DNA of 64,000 bases from Intestinibacter sp964449895 (GCA_964449895.1 CAYVBY010000005.1:1-64000); one strand, 5' to 3'; positions 16,714-26,237 are shown, numbered from the stretch's first letter. A program made the numbers and translations. Notes: a model not told the origin generated them from the letters alone.

Positions 16714-17853
16714 TTATTTAGCATCTTTAACTGCATTTAATATATTTTTATAAAAATTTGAATTGTAATCACTTGATATGTGAAGGCCATCAGCTGTATT
16801 TTTTAAATATCCTTCATTATCTATAAATCCTTTTGTAGTATCTATATATTTTAGATTATCGTATTTTTTACAAAGTGAAGATATAGAGCCATTGTATTTA
16901 TTTATGTATTTATTAATATCAGAAGCTAAAACTCCATTTGAAGTATATGTAGCTGCTACAGGAAATACCTTTTGAACAAAGATTTTTTTATCTGGATATT
17001 TAACCATTAGCTGTTTAATTAATCTAGTAGTATCAGCTATATTAGTTTTAGAATTATCAGATCCATTTGATACAATTCCATTTACACCTATTAGTAATAT
17101 TATGCCTTCTATATTATTATTGTCTGTCATATCAGATACTTTATCTAGCCAGTAACAAGGTCTACTTCCACTTTGTGCTGATATATATACATTTTGATTA
17201 TTTGCTTTGATAGTATTACTTAATAGGTAAGTATATGAGTCTCCTATAAATAAAAAGTTATTTAAATTTATTATTTCATTTTTAGTAGAGGCTTTTTTAG
17301 AATTTGTGATTTTTAAAAAAGAGTTTTCTACATATCCGTATTTATCTTTATATTTTACTTTATACCAACCACTATTTGTAACATCTACTATTTCAACAAT
17401 TGTGTCTTTAGATATTTTTTCAACTGTAGAAGATGATTTATCAGCCTTGCTTTTTAAATTTAAATTATTTTTTATTTTGGCAGTATTTAAAGTTTTAAGT
17501 TCATTTTGTTGTGTAGTTGATTTCATATATGTAGATGAAACATATCCATAACTATCTTTGTATTTTATTTTATACCAACCATTAGACATAACTTCTTGTA
17601 TTAAAACTTTATCATTTGTCATTAAACTACCTAAGTATTCACCATTTGCAGAATTTGAGCTTCTAACAGATACACCGTCTATAGTTGCTATTATTTCATT
17701 TGGATTAGCTTCTTTTGTAGTAATTTTTTCTTCTTTGACAGTTTCTTCTGTAGTAGTTTTAGAAATAGATTTTTCTTCTTTATTTTTATCTATATAATAA
17801 ATTCCAAATACAGTTAATAAGACAATTAATAAGATTAATATTTTTTTTGACAT
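16714..17853 (-). CDS. Secreted SGNH hydrolase with two SH3b domains
   Basis: 379 residues. An N-terminal hydrophobic segment (ILILLIVLLTVFGIYYI, residues 5-21) acts as signal or anchor. A Thr/Glu/Lys-rich linker and two bacterial SH3 domains follow (NGWYKIKYKDSYGYVSS and SGWYKVKYKDKYGYVENS). The C-terminal domain is an SGNH/GDSL esterase: nucleophile Ser in FLFIGDSYT, an oxyanion block LIGVNG, and the catalytic Asp/His pair in TADGLHISS. Such proteins typically deacetylate wall polymers or sugars outside the cell. The SH3 domains suggest wall targeting. Ribosome binding site AAAAGGAG at 6 nt. Confidence 0.88.
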   Translation of the reverse strand: MSKKILILLIVLLTVFGIYYIDKNKEEKSISKTTTEETVKEEKITTKEANPNEIIATIDGVSVRSSNSANGEYLGSLMTNDKVLIQEVMSNGWYKIKYKDSYGYVSSTYMKSTTQQNELKTLNTAKIKNNLNLKSKADKSSSTVEKISKDTIVEIVDVTNSGWYKVKYKDKYGYVENSFLKITNSKKASTKNEIINLNNFLFIGDSYTYLLSNTIKANNQNVYISAQSGSRPCYWLDKVSDMTDNNNIEGIILLIGVNGIVSNGSDNSKTNIADTTRLIKQLMVKYPDKKIFVQKVFPVAATYTSNGVLASDINKYINKYNGSISSLCKKYDNLKYIDTTKGFIDNEGYLKNTADGLHISSDYNSNFYKNILNAVKDAK

Positions 17854-17989
17854 AAATTTCTCCTTTTATATTTATATATATTACTTGTAATATTGTATTA
17901 TTTTTTCAAGTATTTTACAATTCATATATAATATAAAATAGTTTTATAGTTAAAAAAATATATAATTGTAAAAAAGGAGAATGCATTAA

Positions 17990-18856
17990 ATGAAAGAATA
18001 TGAATTAAAACAAATGAGGGAATTTTTTGAACAAGATAATAATGCAAAAAAATCAGGTGGAAGCATAGATGATGTAGAACATATTCCTGGTGTTATTGTG
18101 GAAAATGGAAAACTTATTGGTCTTGGAATACACATTTTAAATGAAAGTGTATATCCTATTGAAAAATTTGAACTTTATTTGAGAGATAAAAATCTTACTG
18201 GAGAGCTTAATTTATCAAATTGTGAAGATATGGTATTTTTAGATGTATATAGAAATAATATTACATCAGTAAAAGCTTATAATATGCCTAAGATGAGAAT
18301 ATTTGGAGTACAAGATAACAACTTAACAAGTCTTGATGTTACTGAATTACCAGCATGTCAAGGAATTGATGCAGGTAAAAATAATTTATCTGATATTGAT
18401 ATATCTAAAAATAGTGAGTTAGTTGAATTTTATATTCACTACAATGAATTTAAAAAAATCGATATAAGTCATAATAAAAAATTAAAATATTTTTATTGTA
18501 ATGATAATCACATAGAATATTTAGACGCTACAAATAATCCTTTACTTAGACATTTAGATGCTACAAATAATCCAATGAAAGAAATAAAAGCATTAGCACC
18601 TCAAAGAGAAGAAATACTTCCATTAAATGTAAAGGCTTTAGAAGGAGGATATATTGGTCTTAAATTTAATCCAGTATATACTCCACAGTGGAAGGAAACT
18701 GGTGAGTGGCAACAAAGTTATTATGCTTATCCAATCGAAGGATATGAATTTGAAGGATGGTATGAAGATGATAAGAAGGTATCAGATGAGGTTATTTGGA
18801 TTGATAATTATGGAAGTAGTAGAGAGTTAGTTGCTAAGTTTTGTAAAAAAAATTAA
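17990..18856 (+). CDS. Cytoplasmic leucine-rich repeat protein
   Basis: 288 residues with no signal peptide. About seven leucine-rich repeats run from residue 60 to 200 (LTGELNLSNCEDMVFLDVY, NNLTSLDVTELPACQGIDA, NNLSDIDISKNSELVEFYI and others). A C-terminal beta-rich segment, YPIEGYEFEGWYEDDKKVSDE, resembles the divergent InlB B-repeat/GEGYEFxGW pattern normally found in secreted surface proteins. The lack of an export signal is odd for that pairing. Ribosome binding site AAAGGAG. Probably a protein-binding scaffold; partner unknown. Confidence 0.8.
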   Translation: MKEYELKQMREFFEQDNNAKKSGGSIDDVEHIPGVIVENGKLIGLGIHILNESVYPIEKFELYLRDKNLTGELNLSNCEDMVFLDVYRNNITSVKAYNMPKMRIFGVQDNNLTSLDVTELPACQGIDAGKNNLSDIDISKNSELVEFYIHYNEFKKIDISHNKKLKYFYCNDNHIEYLDATNNPLLRHLDATNNPMKEIKALAPQREEILPLNVKALEGGYIGLKFNPVYTPQWKETGEWQQSYYAYPIEGYEFEGWYEDDKKVSDEVIWIDNYGSSRELVAKFCKKN

Positions 18857-18954
18857 AAATATATTACAATTTACCTGTAGTTTTAGATAAACTTTTTTGA
18901 TACAAATAGATTTTATAAGGAAATTAAAAACTGTAGATTTGGGGGATTATTTAT

Positions 18955-19596
18955 ATGAAATTTGTTATGTCATATAGTTGTGGAAAAGATAGTACTTTAG
19001 CATTACATAAAATGATATCAAAAGGACATACGCCAGTTGGCCTTATTGTAATGGTAAATGAAGATGGGGATAGATCTTTTTTTCATGGAGTAGATGAAAA
19101 TCTTTTAAAAAGATACTCAAAAGCATTATCTATACCTTTGATTTTATGTAAGAGTAAAGGCGAAAATTATCATTTAGCTATGGAAGAAGGCTTAAAAAAG
19201 GCAATTTCTATGGGAGCGGAAATTGCTTGTTTTGGAGATTTAGATATAGATGAAAATAGAAAATGGTCAGAAGAGAGATGTAAAAATGTTGGTATTTTAG
19301 CTGAATTTCCTCTATGGCAAAAAGGAAGAAAAGAAAATGTTTATGAAATAATAGATCTTGGATATAAATGTATTATAAAGAATTTAAATAAAAATCTACT
19401 TCCAAAGGATTTGTTAGGAAAAATCATAGATTTAGATGTAATAAAGGTTATGGAAAAAAGTAATATAGATATTTGTGGGGAAAATGGAGAATATCATACT
19501 ATTGTAGTAGATGGACCTATTTTTAAAACTCCACTTGAATATAAAACAGGTAAAACTTTGGAATTTGAAAATCATTTAGTAATAGAAATTTTATAA
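18955..19596 (+). CDS. ATP-binding PP-loop protein, diphthine-ammonia ligase-like
   Basis: 213 residues of the MJ0570/ATP_bind_4 family. The PP-loop SYSCGKDST (residues 5-13) binds ATP, and the family blocks EFPLWQKGR and NIDICGENGEYHT are intact. Eukaryotic and archaeal relatives (Dph6) amidate diphthine on EF-2, a modification bacteria lack, so the bacterial substrate is unknown; an adenylating amidotransferase-like role is plausible. AATTTGGGGG-type Shine-Dalgarno (GGGGG, 18938-18944 region) precedes the ATG. A terminator shared with the next convergent gene follows. Confidence 0.85.
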   Translation: MKFVMSYSCGKDSTLALHKMISKGHTPVGLIVMVNEDGDRSFFHGVDENLLKRYSKALSIPLILCKSKGENYHLAMEEGLKKAISMGAEIACFGDLDIDENRKWSEERCKNVGILAEFPLWQKGRKENVYEIIDLGYKCIIKNLNKNLLPKDLLGKIIDLDVIKVMEKSNIDICGENGEYHTIVVDGPIFKTPLEYKTGKTLEFENHLVIEIL

Positions 19597-19632
19597 AACA
19601 AAATAGAGGGTTTTCCCTCTATTTTGTTTTTA
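19596..19632. terminator. Bidirectional terminator
   Basis: AAACAAAATAGAGGG pairs with CCCTCTATTTTGTTT around a TTTT loop. The stop of the minus-strand gene (19619) lies within it. Confidence 0.9.
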
Positions 19633-19846
19633 AATCAATATAAGCATCTATTTGTGGTATAAAAACCATATTATCTTTTATATGAGTATTTCCAAATTCT
19701 CTAAGTTCTAATCCTTTTTCGTCTTTAGTTATTTTGTATTTTACTATATTGTTTTCTTTAATTTCGCCATGAAAGAATAATCCCTCATATTGTTTAAATC
19801 TAAAATTGTATTTTTCTTTTGTTAATTTAATTTTTATATTGTCCAT
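19619..19846 (-). CDS. Hypothetical 75-residue protein
   Basis: A small soluble protein, not recognised: MDNIKIKLTKEKYNFRFKQ, then alternating beta-like stretches (LFFHGEIKENNIVKYKI) and a C-terminal VFIPQIDAYIDLKTK. GGTAGGTG precedes the ATG at 5 nt on the minus strand. No membrane or cysteine motif. It lies between two converging or diverging plus-strand genes on its own transcript. Function unknown. Confidence 0.6.
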   Translation of the reverse strand: MDNIKIKLTKEKYNFRFKQYEGLFFHGEIKENNIVKYKITKDEKGLELREFGNTHIKDNMVFIPQIDAYIDLKTK

Positions 19847-19929
19847 AATACACCTACCGTCTTTTTGTTTAATTTTAACATATAGGGAAATATTTTTACA
19901 AGTGGTATAATAATAACTGGAGGTATAAT

Positions 19930-21063
19930 ATGAAAAAATTTAGAAAGATTTCCTATATACTTTTTTTAGTTGCAATGATTTTAAATTATATAAGTTCTAA
20001 GTATCCAAATTTAGTAGAAACATATTATTCAAAAGGAATAAATATTTATACAGTTAAATTTTTGAGTAAGCTAAGTTCGAGCTTTAGTTTTTCTTATTTT
20101 GAAATACTTATATATTTATTTGTAGCATCTATTTTAATATCATTAATATATTTAATTTATTTACTTTTTAAAGATAAAAATGTATTTTTGAAAAAATTAA
20201 AAAGTATTTTATTAAATTACTTGGCAATTTTAAGTATAATTTATTTTTTATTTATAGCATTATGGGGATTAAATTATAATAGATTTACAATATATGAAAC
20301 TATTGTAAATAATTATAATAGTAATTTTTCTGATGATTTAAATAGTTTAAATTTTAAAGAAGAAGATTTAGAAACTTTATATAAATATTTAATTCAAAAA
20401 TGCAATGAAAGCAAAAAAATAGTTGATAATTTAGATGATAAAAGTATTTATAGCAAAAAAGAAATAAATATAGAAGATATAAAACAAATTATTTGTAACT
20501 TGGAAGATGGCTTTGAAAATGTAGATATTTTAAATTTAAATAATATGGGAACCTATTCAAAAGCAAAAATTATATTAAATTCAAAATTACTTTCATATAC
20601 AAATATAACAGGTATATATTCACCATTTACTGGAGAGGCAAATATAAATACAAATCAACCAATTGTAAGTATGCCATTTACTATATTACATGAAATGGCT
20701 CATCAAAGGGGATATACAGAAGAAAGTGATGCTAATTTTTTATCTTATATAGCTTGTATAAATAATGAGGATGAATATGTAAATTACTCTGGATATTTTA
20801 TGGCACTTAGATATACATCTTCTGCTTTATCAAAGGTAAATTACGATTTGTTTGTCAAACTTTCAGAGAATATAGATGAAGACGTTTTATATGATTTACA
20901 AGAATACTCAAACTTTTGGGATAAATATCAAGGAAAAATAAATGATGTATCTGATAATATAAATGACATATATTTAAAATCAAATAAAGTAGAAACAGGA
21001 ATAAAAAGTTATGGAGAAGTAGTAGAGTTACTTCTTTTGTATTATCGTTTGTACAGTTATTAA
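19930..21063 (+). CDS. DUF3810 membrane protein with HEMAH zinc-peptidase-like motif
   Basis: 377 residues. Three N-terminal membrane segments (around residues 8-22, 55-80, 98-116) are followed by a long extracytoplasmic part containing LHEMAHQRGYTEESDANF, an HExxH motif with a downstream acidic ligand candidate. This layout defines the DUF3810 family, which is predicted to be a membrane-bound metalloprotease; no substrate is established. GGAGGTATAAT precedes the ATG. Monocistronic. Confidence 0.85.
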   Translation: MKKFRKISYILFLVAMILNYISSKYPNLVETYYSKGINIYTVKFLSKLSSSFSFSYFEILIYLFVASILISLIYLIYLLFKDKNVFLKKLKSILLNYLAILSIIYFLFIALWGLNYNRFTIYETIVNNYNSNFSDDLNSLNFKEEDLETLYKYLIQKCNESKKIVDNLDDKSIYSKKEINIEDIKQIICNLEDGFENVDILNLNNMGTYSKAKIILNSKLLSYTNITGIYSPFTGEANINTNQPIVSMPFTILHEMAHQRGYTEESDANFLSYIACINNEDEYVNYSGYFMALRYTSSALSKVNYDLFVKLSENIDEDVLYDLQEYSNFWDKYQGKINDVSDNINDIYLKSNKVETGIKSYGEVVELLLLYYRLYSY

Positions 21064-21193
21064 TGTAAAAGTTACATTTTTATTAAAAAATCTACTTTTG
21101 GAAAAATTTATATAATTTTAGTATATAATGTTATACATAAAGATTAAAATCGTATATGATATTTGAGAAAATTAATATAAAAATAGGAGAAAG

Positions 21194-23056
21194 ATGAAAA
21201 TGAGTAAGTTTTCTTTTATGAAAAAAAATAAGGAAATGCCTACAGAAGCAGTAATAGCTTATAGCAAAGGAAATATGTTTGAAAAATTAGGTAAAAAAGA
21301 TCAAGCTATAGATCAATATAAAATAGCAGCTGATTTAAATAGCGTAAAGTCTCAGTATAGATTGGGTGAGATATATTTAGAAAAAAGACAATATGTGGAA
21401 GCTGAAAAGTGGTTTTCTCTTTCATATAAAAATGGAAAATTAGAAGCAGCTTTTGACCTTGGAAATATGTATTTTAATATAGAAAGCTATGAATATGCTC
21501 TTTATTGGTATGAAAAGCAAGCTTTAAATGGAGATTTAAGATGTCAAAATAATTTAGGAATAGTACATTTTAAATTAAGAGATTATAAAAGTGCAGAAAA
21601 ATGGTTTAAAACAGCTGCAAATGGAAATTCTAGATTTGCTTGTTTTAATTTAGGTAATTTATATACTATTTTAAATAGGGAAGATGAAGCAATAGAATTT
21701 TATAAAAAAGGTCATATCCTTGGAAATGATGAATGTAGATTTAACTTAGCTCTTTTGTATATGCAAAATAATATGGAAAAAGAAGCTGTAAATTTATATA
21801 GACAATTATATAAAAGCGGATATGAAAAGGGATGTTATAATCTAGGATTATATATGGAAATTAACAAAAAATTTGATGAAGCAGAAAAGTACTACAAAAA
21901 AAGTGCTGATAAGAATCATGTAAAATCACAATATAGATTGGCTTTTTTATATGATGAAAAAAACTTTTTTGAAGATGCCATAACTTATTATGAAAAAGCT
22001 ATAGAAAAAAATTATAGTATTGCTAAACTTAGACTTGGAAATCTATATAATAGACAAAATGAAATTGAAAGTGCAAAAATGTATTATGAATTAGCTATAA
22101 ATGATTCTATAGTTGAAGCTAAAAACAATTTTGCGGGACTTTATTTTGAGGCAAAAAACTATGAAAAGGCAATAAAATATTACGAAGAAGCAATATCAGA
22201 AGGATGCAAAGTTTCTATAGAAAATTTAGGCGATTTATATTATCAAACTAAAGATTATGAAAAAGCTATAATTTATTATAAGAAAGATTCTTCAGATGTA
22301 GATTGTCAAAAAAAATTAGCTAATATATATTTTGAACAAAATAATTTAAATGAAGCTATTTTATGGTACAAAAAAGCATCTTTAAATAAAGATATGGAAT
22401 CTAGCTATAAATTAGGTACTATATATGAAGATTTAAATCAATTAGATGAGGCTAAAAAATATTATTTAATTGCAGCAACAAACAATCATTTAAATTCAAA
22501 ATTACATCTAGGAAGAATTTATTATAATGAGAAAGATTATGAAAATAGTAAGAAAATGTTAGATATTTGTGCTAATGAAAATAGTGCATATGCTCAACAT
22601 ATGGTTGGAGTTATATTTGAAAATTATTATAATGATTATACAAATGCAAAATACTGGTATGAAAAATCTAAAAATCAAGGTTTAGTTGAATCTATATTTA
22701 GTTTAGGCCAAATAAATTTAAAGATGGATGATTACGATATAGCTAAAAAATATTTTATACAAGGAACAGAACTTGGAAATAAATATTGTGAATATATGTT
22801 AGCTGGTATTTATTTAAGAAAAGCAAAAAATATGTACAAAAAATTAGCTGATGAGAATTTATTTGATAGTAAAGAAACATTTGATAATATTTGTGAACCT
22901 AATTTAAAATTAAATAAAGTTTTAATACCTGATTTTGAAGAAATAAAAGAAATAAATGATGAAGAAGAATATGTTCCAAATTACATATTGACTATAAACG
23001 AAAAATTAAATGATATGTATGAAAAAAGAATTCAAAAGATGTTAATTGAAAGCTAA
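21194..23056 (+). CDS. Sel1/TPR repeat protein
   Basis: 620 residues made almost wholly of 35-36-residue helical repeats of the Sel1-like/TPR kind, from about residue 15 to 550, with units such as AEKWFSLSYKNGKLEAAFDLGNMY and AKKYYLIAATNNHLNSKLHLG. No signal peptide, membrane segment or catalytic domain. Such arrays act as protein-interaction scaffolds. AGGAG (21185-21189) could serve ATG 21194 or the in-frame ATG 21200; the second has the more usual spacing. Ends at a strong bidirectional terminator. No partner can be named from context. Confidence 0.88.
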   Translation: MKMSKFSFMKKNKEMPTEAVIAYSKGNMFEKLGKKDQAIDQYKIAADLNSVKSQYRLGEIYLEKRQYVEAEKWFSLSYKNGKLEAAFDLGNMYFNIESYEYALYWYEKQALNGDLRCQNNLGIVHFKLRDYKSAEKWFKTAANGNSRFACFNLGNLYTILNREDEAIEFYKKGHILGNDECRFNLALLYMQNNMEKEAVNLYRQLYKSGYEKGCYNLGLYMEINKKFDEAEKYYKKSADKNHVKSQYRLAFLYDEKNFFEDAITYYEKAIEKNYSIAKLRLGNLYNRQNEIESAKMYYELAINDSIVEAKNNFAGLYFEAKNYEKAIKYYEEAISEGCKVSIENLGDLYYQTKDYEKAIIYYKKDSSDVDCQKKLANIYFEQNNLNEAILWYKKASLNKDMESSYKLGTIYEDLNQLDEAKKYYLIAATNNHLNSKLHLGRIYYNEKDYENSKKMLDICANENSAYAQHMVGVIFENYYNDYTNAKYWYEKSKNQGLVESIFSLGQINLKMDDYDIAKKYFIQGTELGNKYCEYMLAGIYLRKAKNMYKKLADENLFDSKETFDNICEPNLKLNKVLIPDFEEIKEINDEEEYVPNYILTINEKLNDMYEKRIQKMLIES

Positions 23057-23099
23057 AAACTATAAAAGGAGCAATATATTGCTCCTTTTATAGTTTTTA
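23055..23099. terminator. Strong bidirectional terminator
   Basis: AAAAACTATAAAAGGAGCAA and its reverse complement form a near-perfect 20-bp stem around a TATA loop, with T runs on both strands. Shared by the TPR gene and corA. Confidence 0.93.
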
Positions 23100-24032
23100 T
23101 AATAATTTATTTTTTGATAATAACATAGTTAAAATTAAACAAATTGATGATGTAATTAAAAGTATAATCCAAAATCCATTAGGACTATTTCCAAATGGAA
23201 TATTTATAACATTCATTCCAAAGAAACCAGATACTATAGTTGGAATGGAGAAAATAAAAGTAACAACTGTTAAAAATTGCATAACATTATTTTGGTTGTT
23301 GTTTATAATAGCGCTAAATGCATCCATGATTCTACTTAAAATATCTCCATATATAGTAGCCATTTCAAGAGCCTGTTTGTTTTCAATAATAACATCTTCA
23401 AGTAAATCCTCATCTTCAGGATATTTTTTTATAGCAGATGTTCTAAGTAATTTTTGAAGAACTAGTTCAAGAGCTTTTAAAGATGTTGAAAAATAAATCA
23501 GAGATTTTTCTAATTCTAGAAGTTGTAAAAGTTCTTTATTTCTCATAGAATTATGTATTTCTCGTTCTATTTGTATAGTCATTTTGTTTATTCTTCTAAG
23601 ATAAAATAAATAGTAACTTGCATTTTTGTATAAAATTTGAAGAATAAAACGAGTTTTCTTAAAAGTAAAAAATTCTTTAACATGACCTACTATAAAGTCA
23701 TTTAGAAGTTTACTTTGAGCTGTACATACAGTTAATATACACTCATTTGTTAGAATAATTCCAAGAGGAATTGTTGAGTAATGTGTAGAAGATGCATCAC
23801 TTTCGTCTATAGGTGTATCTATAAGTATAAGTACATGATTATCTTCTACATCTATTCTAGATCGTTCTTCTTCATCTAGTGCAGCATTAATACTATCTAT
23901 ATCAATATTTAAAAGATTAGCTATAATTCCTATTTCTTCATTTTTGGGCTCAATTAAATTTACCCAACATCCATCTTCATAGTTACTTATCTTTTCTAAT
24001 TTATCTTCAATAGTTTTGTAATATCTTATCAC
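23097..24032 (-). CDS. corA: CorA-family magnesium transporter
   Basis: 311 residues. Large N-terminal cytoplasmic domain with acidic and coiled parts, then two C-terminal membrane helices bearing the family's GMN selectivity signature (GFFGMNVINIPF) and a short positively charged tail. It forms pentameric Mg2+ (sometimes Co2+/Ni2+) channels. The start is GTG at 24032 with AAGGAAG 7 nt upstream. The 5' leader is about 180 nt long and holds a well-placed small ORF and a long hairpin (see 24118-24183), suggesting regulation by translation of a leader. Confidence 0.93.
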   Translation of the reverse strand: MIRYYKTIEDKLEKISNYEDGCWVNLIEPKNEEIGIIANLLNIDIDSINAALDEEERSRIDVEDNHVLILIDTPIDESDASSTHYSTIPLGIILTNECILTVCTAQSKLLNDFIVGHVKEFFTFKKTRFILQILYKNASYYLFYLRRINKMTIQIEREIHNSMRNKELLQLLELEKSLIYFSTSLKALELVLQKLLRTSAIKKYPEDEDLLEDVIIENKQALEMATIYGDILSRIMDAFSAIINNNQNNVMQFLTVVTFIFSIPTIVSGFFGMNVINIPFGNSPNGFWIILLITSSICLILTMLLSKNKLL

Positions 24033-24066
24033 AGTAACACTTCCTTATTCAGTTATATATTTAGTA

Positions 24067-24134
24067 CACTTAAAAATCTATAAATGACTAAATTTTATAA
24101 CAAAAGAAGAAGTCTTTTTATAGATAGTTAAGTG
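24067..24134 (-). other. Long leader hairpin upstream of corA
   Basis: The arms 24117-24134 and 24067-24084 pair over 16 of 18 positions (TTTATAGAT...AAGTG against its complement). The hairpin contains the stop codon of the leader ORF and ends about 20 nt before the corA Shine-Dalgarno sequence. Confidence 0.6.
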
Positions 24135-24183
24135 ATATACCTAGTAAATAATAGGTACATAAGGGACTAGCGTCCATTTTCAT
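24118..24183 (-). CDS. Candidate 21-residue leader peptide of corA
   Basis: ATG at 24183 reads MKMDASPLCTYYLLGISLNYL and stops at 24118. GTAGGAG lies 4 nt upstream, which is as good as the corA site itself. It follows a promoter (24214-24242) and its end is embedded in the leader hairpin, which is the arrangement of a regulatory leader peptide. Leader peptides are known for Mg2+ transporter genes in enterobacteria; homology is not implied. Confidence 0.5.
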   Translation of the reverse strand: MKMDASPLCTYYLLGISLNYL

Positions 24184-24213
24184 CACTCTCCTACAATTTT
24201 TTTACCTTAAAAT

Positions 24214-24242
24214 AGGATACCTTTTTTTAAGCTAAATATCAA
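24214..24242 (-). promoter_or_regulatory. Probable corA promoter
   Basis: On the minus strand TTGATA (24242-24237), 17-bp spacer, TATCCT (24219-24214). Transcription would start near 24207, giving a leader of roughly 175 nt before corA. Confidence 0.55.
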
Positions 24243-24277
24243 GTAAATATTTCTTATTTGTTAATATTTTTATCAAT

Positions 24278-25237
24278 TTAATAATTTTTTTTATCAGGCG
24301 TTTTATTTACAATATAAATTCCTAGACATACTAAAATAAGTGAAATGAAGTTTTTTACAGTAAATACATCTTCTAATAATATAATAGCAGATAAAATTGT
24401 TCCAAATATAGGTGTTAGAAAGTTAAAAATAGAAACCTTTCCTACAGAATTATATTTGAATAAAGTAGTCCATATAGTAAATGCTACAGAAGATAATAAG
24501 ATTAAGTATATAAATAATAAAATTGCTTCTATAGAAGTTGCCGTAAGTTTTCCACCGCCTATAAGTCCTATTATTATAAGTATAAATCCTCCAATTGAAA
24601 GTTGATATCCAGTAACTGTCATAGGATTTGTTTCTATTTTAGTTATTTCTTTACTTATTATTGTTCCAAGGGCAAATGCAAAAGCTGATATTATCAAGCA
24701 TCCTTCTCCTAAAAAACTTATTTGGCTACTTGCGTCACCTGCTTGACCTAAATTTACAATTATAATTCCTAAAAATCCTACTATACATCCAAGGCTTTTT
24801 CTAAAGTTTAATTTGTCATCTTTGTATATAAAGTGAGCTAATATAACCATCATAAAAGTTGAAGTGGGATTTAGTATTGCTCCTTTAAAACTAGAGGCAT
24901 AAGAAAGACCTATATAAAAAAATAAGTATTCAAGAGTAGTTTCAACAAAGCCAAGTAAAGTTATTTTTTTTATAGATTCTTTTTTTATAGTTGGAAATTT
25001 CTTTAAAATAAAAGCTGTTATAATTAAAACTACTATTCCTGCTAAAAAAAATCTACCTCCTGCAAATAGTATTTTCGAAAATAAGTCATCTGTTTCGATT
25101 TTAAATAGATTATATCCTAGTTTTATGCATGGAAATGCACTTCCCCATAAGGCTGTACATAAAACTGAGCATAAAATTATATTTATATTCTTTTGAAAAA
25201 AGTTGGTTTCAATTTTGTCTGTGTTAATATTTTGCAT
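24278..25237 (-). CDS. EamA/DMT family transporter
   Basis: 319 residues, ten predicted membrane segments in two EamA repeats (LCTALWGSAFPCIKLGYNLF and LSSVAFTIWTTLFKYNSVGKVS). It has the 'WGSAFP' start motif of the drug/metabolite transporter family and probably exports amino acids or related metabolites. TTTGGAGG precedes the ATG. It lies downstream of thrC-thrB on the same strand but beyond a terminator-like hairpin, so threonine or homoserine export is a tempting but unproven role. Only distantly similar to the other EamA gene at 8723. Confidence 0.86.
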   Translation of the reverse strand: MQNINTDKIETNFFQKNINIILCSVLCTALWGSAFPCIKLGYNLFKIETDDLFSKILFAGGRFFLAGIVVLIITAFILKKFPTIKKESIKKITLLGFVETTLEYLFFYIGLSYASSFKGAILNPTSTFMMVILAHFIYKDDKLNFRKSLGCIVGFLGIIIVNLGQAGDASSQISFLGEGCLIISAFAFALGTIISKEITKIETNPMTVTGYQLSIGGFILIIIGLIGGGKLTATSIEAILLFIYLILLSSVAFTIWTTLFKYNSVGKVSIFNFLTPIFGTILSAIILLEDVFTVKNFISLILVCLGIYIVNKTPDKKNY

Positions 25238-25281
25238 AATTTATTCCTCCAAATATAAAGTATATATATTATAAAGAAATA

Positions 25282-25321
25282 CAAATTAAAAGTCTACCGT
25301 ATATTGGAAGACTTTTAATTT
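25282..25321 (-). terminator. Terminator after thrB
   Basis: AAATTAAAAGTCT and AGACTTTTAATTT form a 13-bp stem, followed on the minus strand by GTATTTCTTT. The T tract is imperfect. Confidence 0.6.
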
Positions 25322-25333
25322 ATATTTATAATT

Positions 25334-26227
25334 TTATACTATTTTGTAATAAGCACCATTAACGTCACATCGTAAATCTAGAATTTCCCATTTATCATCT
25401 AAAGTAGATAAGTAAGATTTCATATTATCAAAGATTTCTTTATCAGAATCTTTTGCTAAAGTCATAATAGTAGGACCTGCACCACTTAAAAAAGTTCCTA
25501 AAGAATCTTGATTATTAGCATAATTTACTATGTCATCGTAATTATTTATTAAAGAACTTCTATAGTTTTGATGGAATTTATCTTGACATGCTACTTTGAT
25601 TAAATCTAAATTTTTATTTACGATAGCAGCTATTAAAAGTGAACATCTTGATACATTGAAAACTCCATCTTTGTGTGATATTTCTTTTGGAAGTACAGAT
25701 CTAGCTTTTTCTGTAGATAATTTAAAGTTAGGAATCATAGCCAAGAATCTTATTTCCTCTGGAACCTCAATTATTTGATGATATAGGTTTCCATCTTCCA
25801 TAAATGCTATTATCATATTTCCATATATTGCTGGAGCAACATTATCAGGATGTCCTTCAATTTCTATTGCAAGTTTTAAAATTTCATCTTTTGAAAGATT
25901 AGATTCGCTAAGTATATTTGCAGCCATAAGACCTGCAACTATACATCCTGAACTACTGCCAAGACCTCTACATATTGGTATATTGTTTTCAAAATATATT
26001 TTTATACCTTTAAGTTGTTTTTTAGGTTTAATTTTATCGTAGAAAAATAACATTGTTTTATAAACTAAATTATCTTCATTGGCGTATTCTTTATCACAAC
26101 CTTCAAATTCTATACCTTTTTCTATTTCTTCAAAAGAAAATTTATTAAATAAATTCAATGATAATCCAAGGCAATCATATCCTGGACCTATATTTGCAGT
26201 TGTAGCTGGAACATAAATTTCTAACAT
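25334..26227 (-). CDS. thrB: Homoserine kinase
   Basis: A GHMP-family kinase of 297 residues that phosphorylates L-homoserine for threonine synthesis. Motif 1 is PATTANIGPGYDCLGLSL near the N-terminus, motif 2 (the ATP loop) is PICRGLGSSSGCIVAG, and motif 3 is GTFLSGAGPTIM. Preceded by thrC with a 10-nt gap and AGGTGATTAG as ribosome binding site, so both are translated from the T-box-controlled transcript. Confidence 0.95.
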   Translation of the reverse strand: MLEIYVPATTANIGPGYDCLGLSLNLFNKFSFEEIEKGIEFEGCDKEYANEDNLVYKTMLFFYDKIKPKKQLKGIKIYFENNIPICRGLGSSSGCIVAGLMAANILSESNLSKDEILKLAIEIEGHPDNVAPAIYGNMIIAFMEDGNLYHQIIEVPEEIRFLAMIPNFKLSTEKARSVLPKEISHKDGVFNVSRCSLLIAAIVNKNLDLIKVACQDKFHQNYRSSLINNYDDIVNYANNQDSLGTFLSGAGPTIMTLAKDSDKEIFDNMKSYLSTLDDKWEILDLRCDVNGAYYKIV

Positions 26228-26237
26228 ATCTAATCAC

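Noticed and set aside
24067..24242. M-box (Mg2+) riboswitch before corA
   Set aside because: I could not find the conserved M-box core sequences; the leader ORF and simple hairpin explain the region better.
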